From positions 342,974 to 392,021 of the forward strand of contig BJOX01000169.1 in NCBI GenBank assembly GCA_009731375.1: a stretch of DNA of 49,048 bases, given 5' to 3'. Within the stretch, counting starts at the first letter, position 1, and every line of letters begins with the position of its first letter. Positions 18,145 to 32,710 of the stretch are shown here, in pieces. The notes below the pieces were generated by a model. It ran no database searches. It was not told where the DNA came from and saw only the letters and a list, made by a program, of their open reading frames with translations. The position numbers and the translations under genes are program-made. This stretch comes from Paulinella micropora. Its lineage: Eukaryota; Cercozoa; Imbricatea; Euglyphida.

Positions 18145-18490
18145 TGGCTTGAAGCTACCATAATGTATTTCTTGTTCAGAATCTTTGTTGCACCTGCAAG
18201 ACATGCGCATAATAGCATGTCAGAAAAAAGTAGCACAGGACCGGCACGATAATTATCCATGCGGGGGAGGCGACGCAAATTTAAAGTGAAAGCCCTTAAA
18301 GGCTTTGCTCAGACTATACAACAGATTCGGGTTTTATTCATGGTTGATGGAAACAATGTGAAGTAACTGCCGAACAAACATGTTAAGAGAATCGCACAGA
18401 TGCACGTTTTTTGCGGCAACTCTCAGACCTCGGCCGCGGAGGCCAACCACGTTTCTTCCGTATCAAATCAGAATCAAACATTTAATTCAT
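18142..18490. other. Unique-looking stretch, no gene seen
   Basis: About 350 bases of balanced composition between the AT repeat and the first copy of the 546-bp repeat. There is no open frame with a recognisable product and no RNA gene that I can support. Confidence 0.4.
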
Positions 18491-18838
18491 CAGTTGATCT
18501 CATCACTTACTCCACAAAGTGTACCAAGGCCACTTGAGGTGTCACTGACCCTCCCTTGGGCTTGGTTTTTTGAAATGGGTGCCATCTGTCGACAGACAGA
18601 GAATTAGGGGATGGTGTGGGTGTGCTGGGCCCGTGGTGGGGTGCCTTATGTGTGCCTAGCCATACGCCTATGAGTCATATGCCGAAATAGCGACGGGAAG
18701 CACAATCCTGTTCACTCAGGGTGCCCTTTCTCGCTTGTTGAGCCCGGAATAAAACCCACAGTGCTCTGTCGGTTTATACTAGACTGTCGAACAGTCTCGA
18801 AACTCCATCTGCTTACTGGGCCCTCTGTAATGGAGGTG
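18491..18838. repeat. 546-bp repeat, copy 1 (5' part)
   Basis: This begins at cagttgatctcatcac and is nearly identical to 23,793-24,140. It stops at a 126-N gap (18,839-18,964). The missing 3' part of a unit appears beyond the microsatellite and piggyBac block at 23,667. No coding capacity is evident. Confidence 0.85.
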
Positions 18839-18964
18839 NNNNNNNNNNNNNNNNNNNNNNNNNNNNNNNNNNNNNNNNNNNNNNNNNNNNNNNNNNNNNN
18901 NNNNNNNNNNNNNNNNNNNNNNNNNNNNNNNNNNNNNNNNNNNNNNNNNNNNNNNNNNNNNNNN
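18839..18964. other. Assembly gap
   Basis: 126 N. The left flank is the 546-bp repeat and the right flank is TAGA/TAGC microsatellite. Confidence 0.99.
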
Positions 18965-20398
<1,434 letters not shown>

Positions 20399-20403
20399 TT
20401 TAA

Positions 20404-20450
20404 GTTCCCGGAGTTTCCAATTGGAAATTTTTGTTACCAATTGGAAACAG
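20404..20450 (+). repeat. Left terminal and subterminal repeats of the piggyBac element
   Basis: GTTCCCGG is followed by the palindrome TTTCCAATTGGAAA (20,414-20,427) and a second partial copy, CCAATTGGAAACAG (20,437-20,450). The last matches 23,072-23,085 near the right end. These are probable transposase binding sites. Confidence 0.8.
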
Positions 20451-20659
20451 TTTTTTGGCAACGGTTTTCCAAAAATTTATTCTCACGGATTCTGCTCAAT
20501 TAATGACTTCCGATGTTTTCCAGGGCTCAGGAAAGACTGTGGGAAGCGACGTGTAAAATTTGTTCCGAAAACGGTTGGTAGAAGTTCGAGAAATCGGCAT
20601 TTGACTGACCACCCCTTTTTTCCCACTTTTGCATTGTCTGAGGCATTTTTCGAAAAAAG

Positions 20660-23063
20660 ATGGAGGTGGGGAGCTGCGTTTCGGTCCCTGCTGTGAAACT
20701 TGGAAAGCCTTGGGCAAGACGAAAATTTGGAGAAAGTGTTTTTGGGGACATAAGGCTTGTTGGGAAATTGAAGGACAAGGAAACAAAACACCACAAAGCA
20801 CTTGTAACGCTGAATCTGGACGACAAGGATTATTTCTTTTCGTCCAATGTTCTGCGTGCTGAACAGGAGCAGGCAGTGGGTGCTTTTTCCTGTATTGATG
20901 CTAGTTTGAAGGAGGTCCTCATAGATGTCAGTGATGACGAGGAGACAGTCGAGGAGAACCAAGAGGAGGGGAAGGAGGAGGAAAAAGCTGAGCCAGACCA
21001 CAATCTGTCTGCCTCAGACACTGACGAAGTAGGAGAAGAGGAAACGCATACTGGGTTCAATATTTGCCCCTGCGAGGAAAGCGAAGTGTATGACGAGGAC
21101 ACCAAGTTGGTAAAGAACGGTTTTCATTGGAAGTTGGAGCCACAAACTGTTGATTGGAGTGCAGACAGACCGATCTTCCAGCCCAAGACCAGGCTACAGG
21201 GCGCCGCAAACGCTTCCCCTCTTCAGTAACTTCTCCCAATCTCTCTGCTGTTTGCCATTTTTCACTCATTTCCAGTCAACACTGAACAGTATGTATGTGT
21301 GTGCACCATTTGTTGCTGTTGGGTTTGAAAAAAGTTTTGTGTGTTCAGAGATTTTCAGTTCCAAAGTCATTCATTTCGAGTGCTTGTCTTGTCTATGTTT
21401 CCTTTGCTTGCTGCACTTACTTGCACCTTCTTGTCATGTTTTTCTTTGTTTTTTTCCTTGTCTTTTCTTTTCTTGCATAGACAGACACTTCATGCACTTC
21501 ATGCCTCCAAAAGCTATCAGTCGGTTGATTGAATTTACTAACGTGGAGATAGCTAAACAGAAAGACTCTTGGTTGAAGAAAGCAATAACACAGGAGGAAT
21601 TTGCTGTTTTCCTGGGGTTACTTGTCAAAATTTCAGTTGCAGATAGGGGCAGGCGCAGGGGACATTGGATGGACGAGGGTGAGGTAGGGCCAGACGGTTT
21701 GCCTGGGGACAACTTCGGCAGATTCATGTCAAAAAATCGATTCGAAGCTATCCTTCACTGCTTGCGTTTCGGACCCGATGCCACTGAACAAGATCCCTTT
21801 CTGCCTGTGCGTTTTTTGATGGAAGAGTGCAATAAGAAGTTCAATGATGCCATCATGCCTGGCACTTGCCTGACTGTCGACGAGTCGATGGGCAAGTGGA
21901 CAGGCAAAGAAATGCCTGGTCAGGTGTACGTCCCACGCAAGCCCATTCCTTTGGGCCGTGAGTACCATACTACCTGCTGCGTTGAAACAGGCATCTGTAT
22001 TGCTATGGAATGTGTAGAAGGAAAAGATCGAGATCGTGCAAAGGCAGGGGTAGATGATTGGGGTGTCACAACAGCAACCACAGTGAGACTAGTCAAGCCG
22101 TGGCATGGTACAGGTCGCATTGTTGTAGGAGACTCGTGGTTTGCTAGTGTACGAACAGCAGTCGTTGTCAAGGTGCATGGGCTAGATTTTATTGGAATGG
22201 TAAAGACGGCTACCCGCAATTATCCCAAATTCACTTTATGGCATGCCAGAGGGAACAACAAAGGCGATTTGGCGTCAGCCACGTGCACTAAAGATGGTAT
22301 TCGCTTGTTGGCAGTGAATCAGAACGACCACAATATGCAGCAAATCATAGCCACCTGCGGCACTACATTGGGGGGCAAAGCACGAGAGGCACGATTCAGT
22401 AAGCGTACGGCGTTTGTTTCGCGGTGTGACGTGGTTGCTAAGTACTACGAATGTTTCAATGCGGTGGATCGCTTCAACTCTCTTCGTCAAGGGCACGCAA
22501 ACATGAATTTGAATGTCGTTGTGCGGGATTGGAAAGTTAACGATTTCTTGATTTTGATGGACTTTGTTATGACCAACGCTTACCTTCATTACATGCACTT
22601 CAGTACCACGACCATCTCTACTTATCTGCGTTCGAAAGGAACCACCAGGCCAGGCTTTTTCAAAAATTTGGTTGCAAACGAGCTCTTAACAGCCAAAAAA
22701 GCCTCTGAGATTGATTGGGCTATGCTTAGCCCGGCTAGCGAGAACCTCCGAGGTCCCGAACCAAACCTTCCTCACACGAAATTAGCTATGTACCCTCTGG
22801 TGGCTATGAGTGATGCAATTCGACGCAAAAGGGAGGCAGGGGAGTCGTGGAATCAATCCACCGCAAGGCCGAAAAGACGCAGATGCAGGGTATGTAAGTT
22901 TGTTAAGGGAAGTTCATCCAAGATCATCACGTCATTTTATTGTGAGACCTGCGGGCCCGAGATGCCGCTGTGTGGGACTAAGGGTCGCGGGTGTCATGCG
23001 TGGCACATTAAGCATGGAGACCCGAGGAAAAAGAAAAGGGGGTTTGTTTCAGGTGATTATTAA
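20660..23063 (+). CDS. piggyBac (PGBD-type) transposase, two exons
   Basis: Exon 1 is 20,660-21,225 and exon 2 is 21,485-23,063. The 259-base intron starts GTAACT at 21,226 and ends in ACAG at 21,484 after a T/C-rich tract, and the join keeps frame, giving 714 residues. Exon 1 has an acidic N-terminal region (many Glu/Asp). Exon 2 holds the DDE_Tnp_1_7 core: Asp321 in TVDES, Asp405 in VVGDSWF and Asp517 in AVDRF, the expected catalytic triad. The C-terminus is a Cys/His domain (CRVC, CETC, then C...C..WH...H) with a basic tail, as in active piggyBac enzymes. No stop or frameshift is seen. It cuts and pastes the element at TTAA. The exact splice sites are a prediction. Confidence 0.9.
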
Positions 23064-23258
23064 TGTCGTTTCCAATTGGAAACAGTCTTTTGTGTGACTT
23101 AGGTGTGAGGGGGCGGCCTGAGAAGAACATTTTCATTTTTAAGTTTTGTATTAAATTTTTGGTGACTTTATGTCTAGTTTGTTCATAATATAAGTAATTT
23201 TCAATAAATAAATATCATTTTATTATTTTTTCTTGTGTCGGAAAGTAAATTAATATCG

Positions 23259-23286
23259 TTTCCAATTGGAAACCGGGCCTGGGAAC
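23259..23286 (-). repeat. Right terminal repeat of the piggyBac element
   Basis: Read on the minus strand, the end starts GTTCCCAGG and is followed by the palindrome TTTCCAATTGGAAA (23,259-23,272). It pairs with the left end at 20,404. Another palindrome copy lies inward at 23,069-23,082, just after the transposase stop. Confidence 0.8.
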
Positions 23287-23293
23287 TTAAACA

Positions 23294-23377
<84 letters not shown>

Positions 23378-23386
23378 ATCTATCTA

Positions 23387-23453
<67 letters not shown>

Positions 23454-23472
23454 ATATCTATCTATCTATATC

Positions 23473-23553
<81 letters not shown>

Positions 23554-23578
23554 CCTACCTACCTACCTATCTATCTAC

Positions 23579-23656
<78 letters not shown>
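23294..23656. repeat. TATC microsatellite
   Basis: Nearly pure TATC with a few TATATC and TACC variants. It continues the array on the other side of the piggyBac element and ends at a 10-N gap (23,657-23,666). Confidence 0.95.
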
Positions 23657-23666
23657 NNNNNNNNNN

Positions 23667-23792
23667 GCCTGTATCAGTCCCTTCCGTGCAAACATCACGG
23701 CTTAGCTGGGCATCGGGTTAATACTTTTTTCCACAGACTTCCTGGTTGACGAAATCAGAAGCTCCTTTTTCTGACATTAGTCGATATTTCAT
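23667..23792. repeat. 546-bp repeat, 3' part of a unit
   Basis: This matches 24,213-24,338, the last 126 bases of the next unit. It is directly followed by a complete unit, so two units were in tandem. Together with copy 1 (18,491-18,838) it would rebuild most of one unit. Confidence 0.8.
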
Positions 23793-24980
<1,188 letters not shown>

Positions 24981-25015
24981 TACGTTGAAGTACCTGTCGT
25001 TGTCGACTATTGCAT

Positions 25016-25076
25016 TTTCAAGGTCACACAACCTCTATGTAACAACAGGAGTATATATATGTATATGTATATATAT

Positions 25077-25150
<74 letters not shown>

Positions 25151-25311
25151 TGGTCACAGAGTTTTGTGACACAACATTTGGGGCTAGTGGTACCACCGGT
25201 GGCGTTAAACGTTGAGAGAGCTCTGTAAGAAGATTGAAAGGCTAACCAGGAGTCATGCTTCTGGTTTGTCTGTAGGATTATAGTCTCCGCCTAGGGGACT
25301 GCTATCCTTAT

Positions 25312-25401
<90 letters not shown>

Positions 25402-25585
25402 GTGAGTCAATATGCTTCGGTGGTTTTTGTGATATTTGTCTCATAAGACCTGTAGAAACACTCAATGTAACAACAGGAGTAGGATGGGCTAGTGGTGCCA
25501 CCGGTGGCGTTAAACGTGAGTGAGTCAATATGCTGAGGTGGCTTTTGTGACATTTGTCTCATAAGACCTGTAGAAACATTAAACT
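25016..25585. repeat. 114-bp repeat units interleaved with (AT)n and (CTA)n
   Basis: A full unit lies at 25,402-25,515 (gtgagtcaatatgcttcgg to ggcgttaaac). A second, partial unit follows at 25,516-25,585. A diverged copy upstream (25,020-25,215) shares 'tgtaacaacaggagta' and 'ccaccggtggcgttaaac', and is split by (AT)n at 25,080-25,146. A (CTA)n run fills 25,310-25,401. Confidence 0.75.
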
Positions 25586-26465
25586 GGACAGCAGAGATAG
25601 TTTTGGATGGGTATCAAAGCTCATGTATGATAAAATATGGTGAATGGTGGCGCGGTATGGTGGCACAGTGCAGGTTTCGATAGACGTAAGATTGGAGCAC
25701 CCTGCATATGTGCTGTACAATCCTCACACTGTTTTTTACGCACTTGGTACAAACCTTTACACTGTACGAGGTTTATCTAGATGCGTGATGGCAAAGTACG
25801 AGGTGTCTCGATAGATAGGCTACCCTAGCACTTGGCAGCGTTTTTGGTCTCGTAGCAGAATGAGTAAGCGCAGAGTTGAGTTGGTGAACTGCTTCATTAC
25901 TGGCACACATGCCGTTTGCAATAAGCTTTGCCGCCTGCCAAGTAGGCAGTGGGCAGGGTATGTGTTTGCTACTAGAAGCAGAGTAGCGGCGACATGTTTA
26001 GTATTACCCCGCCGTCCCGGGCCAGCAATCGTTCAGGCACGAGCATGCCCGACAGTTGGGCACTTTTACTAGTACATGGGTGATTTCATGCATGTTCATG
26101 TGCTTGTCCCGTCTAAGCACAAAGGGTTTCGTGGATGCGGACAGCGTAGAGGTACATCAGCTGCAGCGGCCCCTGCCTGGTGCCCGCCAGCGGTGTTGGC
26201 GCGCCGCCACTAGCAGCTGTAGCTTAGTGTGAAGAAACTTTCCACAACTCAGCGAAATTCCCCTTAGGTTGGTACATACCTCTCGCTGCCTCGAGCCCTG
26301 CCCTGCAGTCGCCAACGCTGGTTCATGCCTATTTCATGCGGGTGTCGTGTGCTCTGCTTGCTGGTAGGGGTGGCTCTCTTGGCAGCGGCGGGGCTGATTT
26401 AGGCCGAAATAGGAGGATATCGCGCCTGGTCCTTTTTTCACGAGTTGGATCGTGGCACCCCGGGG
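25586..26465. other. Unique host-like DNA, no gene seen
   Basis: About 880 bases of mixed composition. Short open frames exist but have no recognisable product or context. It ends at a 214-N gap (26,466-26,679). Confidence 0.4.
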
Positions 26466-26679
26466 NNNNNNNNNNNNNNNNNNNNNNNNNNNNNNNNNNN
26501 NNNNNNNNNNNNNNNNNNNNNNNNNNNNNNNNNNNNNNNNNNNNNNNNNNNNNNNNNNNNNNNNNNNNNNNNNNNNNNNNNNNNNNNNNNNNNNNNNNNN
26601 NNNNNNNNNNNNNNNNNNNNNNNNNNNNNNNNNNNNNNNNNNNNNNNNNNNNNNNNNNNNNNNNNNNNNNNNNNNNNNN

Positions 26680-26748
<69 letters not shown>

Positions 26749-26749
26749 T

Positions 26750-26793
<44 letters not shown>

Positions 26794-26821
26794 ATAGTAC
26801 TAGTACTAGTAGTAGTACTAA

Positions 26822-26889
<68 letters not shown>

Positions 26890-26902
26890 CTACTACCACT
26901 AC

Positions 26903-26938
<36 letters not shown>

Positions 26939-27000
26939 CAGTAGTAGTAGTACTACTACTACTACTACTACCACTACTACTACTACTGCTGCTGCTGCTG

Positions 27001-27034
<34 letters not shown>

Positions 27035-27051
27035 CACTACTACTACTATTG

Positions 27052-27130
<79 letters not shown>

Positions 27131-27139
27131 CACTACTAC
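26680..27139. repeat. CTA array switching to TAG and back
   Basis: CTA (26,680-26,790), TAG (about 26,800-26,950), then CTA again with ccac and gct variants to 27,139. The switches of strand make long self-complementary arms. The poly-Ser/Thr/Leu/Val frames are repeat artefacts. Confidence 0.95.
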
Positions 27140-27319
27140 TCTTTTCTATTATCATAAAAAACTTTCCTCTTGATTATTCCTTCACCTTGCTTTAAGAAAG
27201 AACAAGAGCAGAAAACAAGAAAACTTTACCATCCCCTTACCTGCGTACTTTCACTCAAACGCGATTTGTCCCGTCAGCGCTCACATTCCTTTGTAGGCAG
27301 GCTGCACTCTCTCCACACT

Positions 27320-28180
<861 letters not shown>

Positions 28181-28348
28181 CCTCCTCCTCTTTCTCCTTC
28201 TCGCCTTTCTCCTCCTCCTTCTCTATATACAACTATTCAATCTGTTCCTCTGTGGCATACTGCCCTTCCTACTTATCTCTGCTTGTGGTCGGTTTCTGTA
28301 CAGAGCTCTTTCTCAATCCACGCAACTGCCACCACATCGACTCCGGTC

Positions 28349-29766
28349 ATGCCCCCAAGAAAGAAGCAAAAAACCAAACTGTGCTCCCCCGCCGTCCCTG
28401 CCCAGAGTCTGGACGACGACGACCCTCCTGTCTTTGCATCCTCGTCTTCCTCTTCGTCGTCTTCCTCCTCCTCCTCCTCTTCTCGCGTCTCGCAGGACCC
28501 ACACGCCGTGCAGCTGTGCAAGTCGCTGCTGAGCCTGCCAGAGCAGCTCAAGCAGCTAGAAGGCGGCCGCTACGCCGATGCCAAGGACGGGTCGGATGTC
28601 TTTGAAGTGAACATCGACCGCTTGCGGGGCAGCGTGGAAGTGCGGCGGTTGCGCGACGTTCCGCGAGGGCTGGCGACCGCAACCCGAGAGGCGAGGGAGC
28701 GCGTGGCGGATCAGATCGCAAAGTTGAAGCAGGACGTAGCGGGTCTTGAACAAGAGTCTGCTGTTCTGACGCAAAAGATGCAGGAAAGTAAAAAAAAGGC
28801 GAAGGTACCGACGCTCTCGGAATGCAATACGTTGGGCTTCAAGCCATGATCGGCCAGCGCAAGGAAGAAATCGGGGAGTTGGAGCGCAAGAACGCGGTGG
28901 AGGTGGAGCGTGTGAGGACTCGCTTGGAGGTGGTGAAGGAGGAGACCGTGAAGGTGGAGAAGGAGAAGAGGCTAGTACCGATGAAAGATGCGCGCATGTA
29001 CGTCTTTGGTGGAGGGTCTTTAACAGGGCAATGCTTGTCGACAGTGGAGCGATACGACGAGGCTGATGATAAGTGGGAAGAGGTGGCTGCAACGATGACA
29101 TCCGCGCGGGAAATTCACGCGACTGCAGTACTCGGAGACACAGCATACATCATTGGAGGGTATAATTATGACGGCCATCCTTTACAGTCAGTGGAGCGCT
29201 TCAGTCTGCAGAGTGAGAAGTGGGAGTTGGCGGCTCCTATGCTGACTGCGCGAAACAACTGTGTGGCGGGTAGTTTGAATGGAAACATCTACGTCGCGGG
29301 CGGGGGCGACTCTGGTGATAATATTCTGTCGTCAGTGCTTCGTTTTAATTCGGAAGACAACAGGTGGGAAGACGTGGCGTCCATGAGCTGTGCTCGTTCT
29401 TTGGCTGGAGGAGCGGTGCTAGGAGGGAGTTTCTATGTGCTGGGAGGCTTCGGCAATAATCGTGCTGGAGCATTGCGAACCGTGGAGCGGTACGACCCAG
29501 TCAGGAACGAGTGGGACTTGGCGGCTGCCATGAAGACTGCAAGTTGGCAATTTGCGGCCGCGGTGCTGAACGGATGCATCTACGCGATCGGTGGCCTCGA
29601 TGAAAATTTTACAAATTTGTCATCGGTGGAGCGCTTTGATCCAGCAACCAACAGGTGGCAGGACGTAGCGCCACTGACTCATCGCCGATCGGATGCTTGC
29701 GCTGCTGTGCTGAACGGACGGCTTTACGTGATGGGAAGGTGGGTTGATGCTGAGCGATCGGGATGA
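28349..29766 (+). CDS. Kelch-repeat protein with coiled-coil N-terminus; last blade broken
   Basis: The start at 28,349 gives a basic MPPRKKQKTK (nuclear-signal-like), an acidic patch, a Ser run and a coiled coil. The Kelch part then follows in another frame. A GT-AG intron at 28,805-28,857 (53 bases) would join the two in frame, within the coiled coil; a frameshift is the alternative. Five clear Kelch blades follow (GG, then VERY/VERF, then W about 40 residues apart, from ~28,990 to 29,710). The sixth is cut by TGA at 29,764. That stop lies in an 18-bp tandem duplication (gagcgatcgggat(g/c)agtg), and past it the same frame resumes SVERYDASRDCWERVADLTAARF. Kelch propellers bind partner proteins. 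No BTB or other partner domain is seen. Confidence 0.75.
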
Positions 29767-29969
29767 GTGGAGCGATCGGGATCAGTGGAGCGTTACGACG
29801 CCAGCCGTGACTGTTGGGAGCGGGTAGCCGATTTGACAGCAGCAAGATTTTTTCTAAAGCAGCAGTTGCTCCTTAATCTAACAGTTGCACTTGCGCGAGG
29901 GAACTCTGCTTCATCCCGATCCTGGTCGAGTGTAGGTTTTGTCTGGTTGCTCTGATGTGGTTGACGAAT

Positions 29970-30061
29970 AGATCTAGATAGATAGATAGATAGATAGAAA
30001 GATAGATAGATAGATAGATAGGTAGATAGGTAGGTAGGTAGGTAGGTAGGAAGATAGATAC

Positions 30062-30121
<60 letters not shown>

Positions 30122-30191
30122 GTAGATAGGTAGGTAGGTAGGTAGGTAGGTAGGTAAGGTAGGTAAGGTAGGTAAGGTAGGTAAGGTAGGT

Positions 30192-30238
<47 letters not shown>

Positions 30239-30315
30239 GTAGATAGATAGATAGATAGATAGGTAGATAGATAGATAGACAGGTAGGCAGATAGGCAGGA
30301 TGATAGGTAGGTAGT
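29970..30315. repeat. GATA/GGTA microsatellite
   Basis: GATA and GGTA tetranucleotides with ggtaa variants, immediately downstream of the Kelch gene. No gene is seen. Confidence 0.9.
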
Positions 30316-31480
30316 ACTACCGACGGTAGGTAATTATTATTACTAGTTATATCACTGTTATTCAGCTTACTTCAAAGCATATGACTGTGACCACTTGCCT
30401 GATCGGCACAGTGATGATGATATCAGGTAATTGCGTAACTTGAAATAATGACTCAAGCTATTTGGTTGTTATTAATATAATCATTTGCAAACTTTTCAGA
30501 TAACGTCAAGTTGGCAAGTTTCAGAATACGCCATGGCAGTCTATGGTCAAAGCTTACTATTAATATCATAATCATCTTAGAAATATTACGAATGAGTTTT
30601 CCACTAAACAACTCAGTTTCAAATTAGTACCAGATAGTAGTACTAGCCTCAGCAGCCATTCCGCCATTTCCAAATGCCCTCGACTAAATGAAAGAGTTTA
30701 GTCCTGGCACCCTTGCTGGTCTGCGTGGCTCACATTGCATTCTTCTCTCACGAAGTAGCAATTGCGCCACTTCCTATGCCGGCCCACCCGATATATAATT
30801 GCAATACTTACCGTTCCGGTCTGCCGGTTAGTATTGGTCTGGAGATTACGGAGTCCCTACTTTAGGTATTCCTCAGTCTTCATATCGTTCGTAACAGTTA
30901 TCTGTCACGTTATTAAATATCCTACTATCGTAGCAATCTGCAGTGGAGTGGCTAATAAAATAAACAGTGTCAGTATGGAAATTTTCCTCGGTTTCTCGGA
31001 AATTTTCTGTTGAAAAGAAACATCGAGAGAAAAATCATCCGGGGGAGATGGGAATTTCACTGATGCGCTTCTTGGGGTTATATGCTTTTGCTTGAGATGT
31101 TTTGGGTTTAGGGCCCGCATACAAACAGATATAGGCAATGATTTTCTTGAGTTGCAGGGCTACTTATGATCTGTTTGTGAGGGGGGCTTGGATTGCTGAC
31201 ATACAGAAGTTTTGGGTCTGACTCGCATCTCAAAGGTGGGGGAATGTGGGTTTTCATGTGATGTGGGTGTCTCAGTGGTTTGAGCTTCTGGAGGTGTGGC
31301 TGTGTATTATACAGGAGGCCATGAGACATGAGATTTTGGGGGCAGAGTGTGGTTGTCAGTCTGTTTGGGGATGGGGCGTGTGTTGCGGTGACACACAGCG
31401 CTTTTAACGAAGTCTCACGGCAAACCGCAAGTGAAAGGTAGGGTAAGGTCCGTGAGTTACCGGTTTATACCTAATCATCG
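30316..31480. other. Unique host-like DNA, no gene seen
   Basis: About 1.2 kb of mixed composition, with short open frames that lack a recognisable product. Nothing I could call an LTR was found next to the retrotransposon relic that starts at 31,484. Confidence 0.4.
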
Positions 31481-31483
31481 GTC

Positions 31484-32710
31484 ATGAGCCGTTGGGATAG
31501 TGGTTCATCACAGCAATACACGAACTGGAAACAGTTCTTACCTCACGCACCCGTCAATGACGGTGTCACAGAACATCTTCAAAGATTTTACTATCAGCTA
31601 GAGGAATGTGCTTACGGTATTAGTACAATTCTCGGGGATATGGTGAAAGACGCTTTTCTTGATGAGATTGCTGCGAAAAAGAAATACGGATGGGATTTGC
31701 TGAGTCGTATGAGAGCAGCAGAGGAAGCAGATGAACCAAGAGAACCGACTGAAGAAGATTCACCAGATGTGAGTGAAGAAAGTGAGGAAGAAGACAAAGG
31801 AGACGCATCCTCAGCATCAACATCATCATGCACAAGACGACAAGACCCAAAGAAGAAGACACTAGAGAAGCCGAAAGAGTGGGCGAAGTGGAGTAATGAG
31901 CAGAAGGTAGCTTGGGAAGAAAAAGCGAAGAGACGAGCGAGACGATCACAAACGAGAGCAGCGAAAAGCATACACAGTATGACTGAGAGAGCGTACAAAA
32001 GGGAGCAGAAATATTTGCAGCGTTGTAAACTATTTCAGCTACTAATAACTACTGCTTTCTCTAACTACAAAGTCGTCGCATATCTCAGAAGCCGTAATGC
32101 TCAAGATCCGTTCGATAAAGTGGGAATTGTCAAAAGAAAAATACGGACAAATTTCCGGAGCAGCGAGATATCCGGAAGAAAAGAAGTTCAGAGAGAGAGA
32201 GAGAGCGCCTAGGAAGAACGAAGACGTAGACGCCTGGCTAACCAGGTAGCTACTGAAGAAAGCGTCGGAAAGAGTGGCTAGAAAAGCTAAGAGGAGAGAA
32301 GTTTGAAGAGGACGAATCAACAAACCGGTTGCTTGAGAAGCTAAGTACGCACCCTGCCTATGGTGCTAAATATTTTGCTGATCACTATCGTATGGCACCA
32401 GCCGTACGACCCAAGCACAACGACGTAGTTGAGGCAGCGAGAGAGGTTTAGTCGTGCTTTGGGAGGTAACCAACAGGCAGAAGAAGTATGAGAAAGGAAA
32501 GCATAGTAATAGAGCAGATGGAGATGGAGCAGCTTTATTGCTAGCGGAAGAGGAAGAAGGAGAGGGTAGGAAGAGTGGGAAGAGCAAGTACAAACAGAAA
32601 GGTGAACACGGGGGCAAGCATGATGGGGCAGTGACAGAACGAAAGGAATGGTGATTGACTGCAGTTTGTCATAACTGCAATGAAACTGGACACACTAAAC
32701 GTTTTTGCCC
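31484..32710 (+). pseudogene. copia-type gag with CCHC zinc knuckle, broken
   Basis: The first frame (31,484-32,212) gives 242 residues: a helical N-terminus, an acidic Ser/Glu linker and a basic region. After the stop, other frames continue with similar charged sequence. A CCHC knuckle (C-x2-C-x4-H-x4-C) is readable at 32,667-32,708. At least two shifts or stops lie between. The N-terminal part has no specific family that I recognise. The knuckle and the downstream protease make gag the best reading. Confidence 0.65.

Larger units (their letters stand above)
20404..23286 (+). mobile_element. Complete piggyBac-type DNA transposon (2,883 bp)
   Basis: The element is bounded on both sides by TTAA (20,400-20,403 and 23,287-23,290), the classic piggyBac target duplication. 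The ends begin GTTCCC in inverted orientation (20,404 and 23,286). Subterminal palindromes TTTCCAATTGGAAA occur at 20,414, 23,069 and 23,259, with a partial copy at 20,436. The single gene encodes a transposase with a full catalytic triad and a C-terminal Cys/His domain. Flanking DNA is TATC microsatellite on both sides, so the element jumped into, or next to, a TTAA inside that array. It looks structurally complete and possibly active or recently active. Confidence 0.92.

Noticed and set aside
18142-18490. rRNA or tRNA gene
   Set aside because: The GC-richer piece resembles no rRNA core that I know, and no cloverleaf is apparent.
25860-26072. 70-residue open frame in unique DNA
   Set aside because: No recognisable product, no context and ordinary chance length.
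26680-27195. Poly-Ser, poly-Thr, poly-Val and poly-Leu frames
   Set aside because: They are products of the CTA/TAG array. The same holds for 39,416-41,065.
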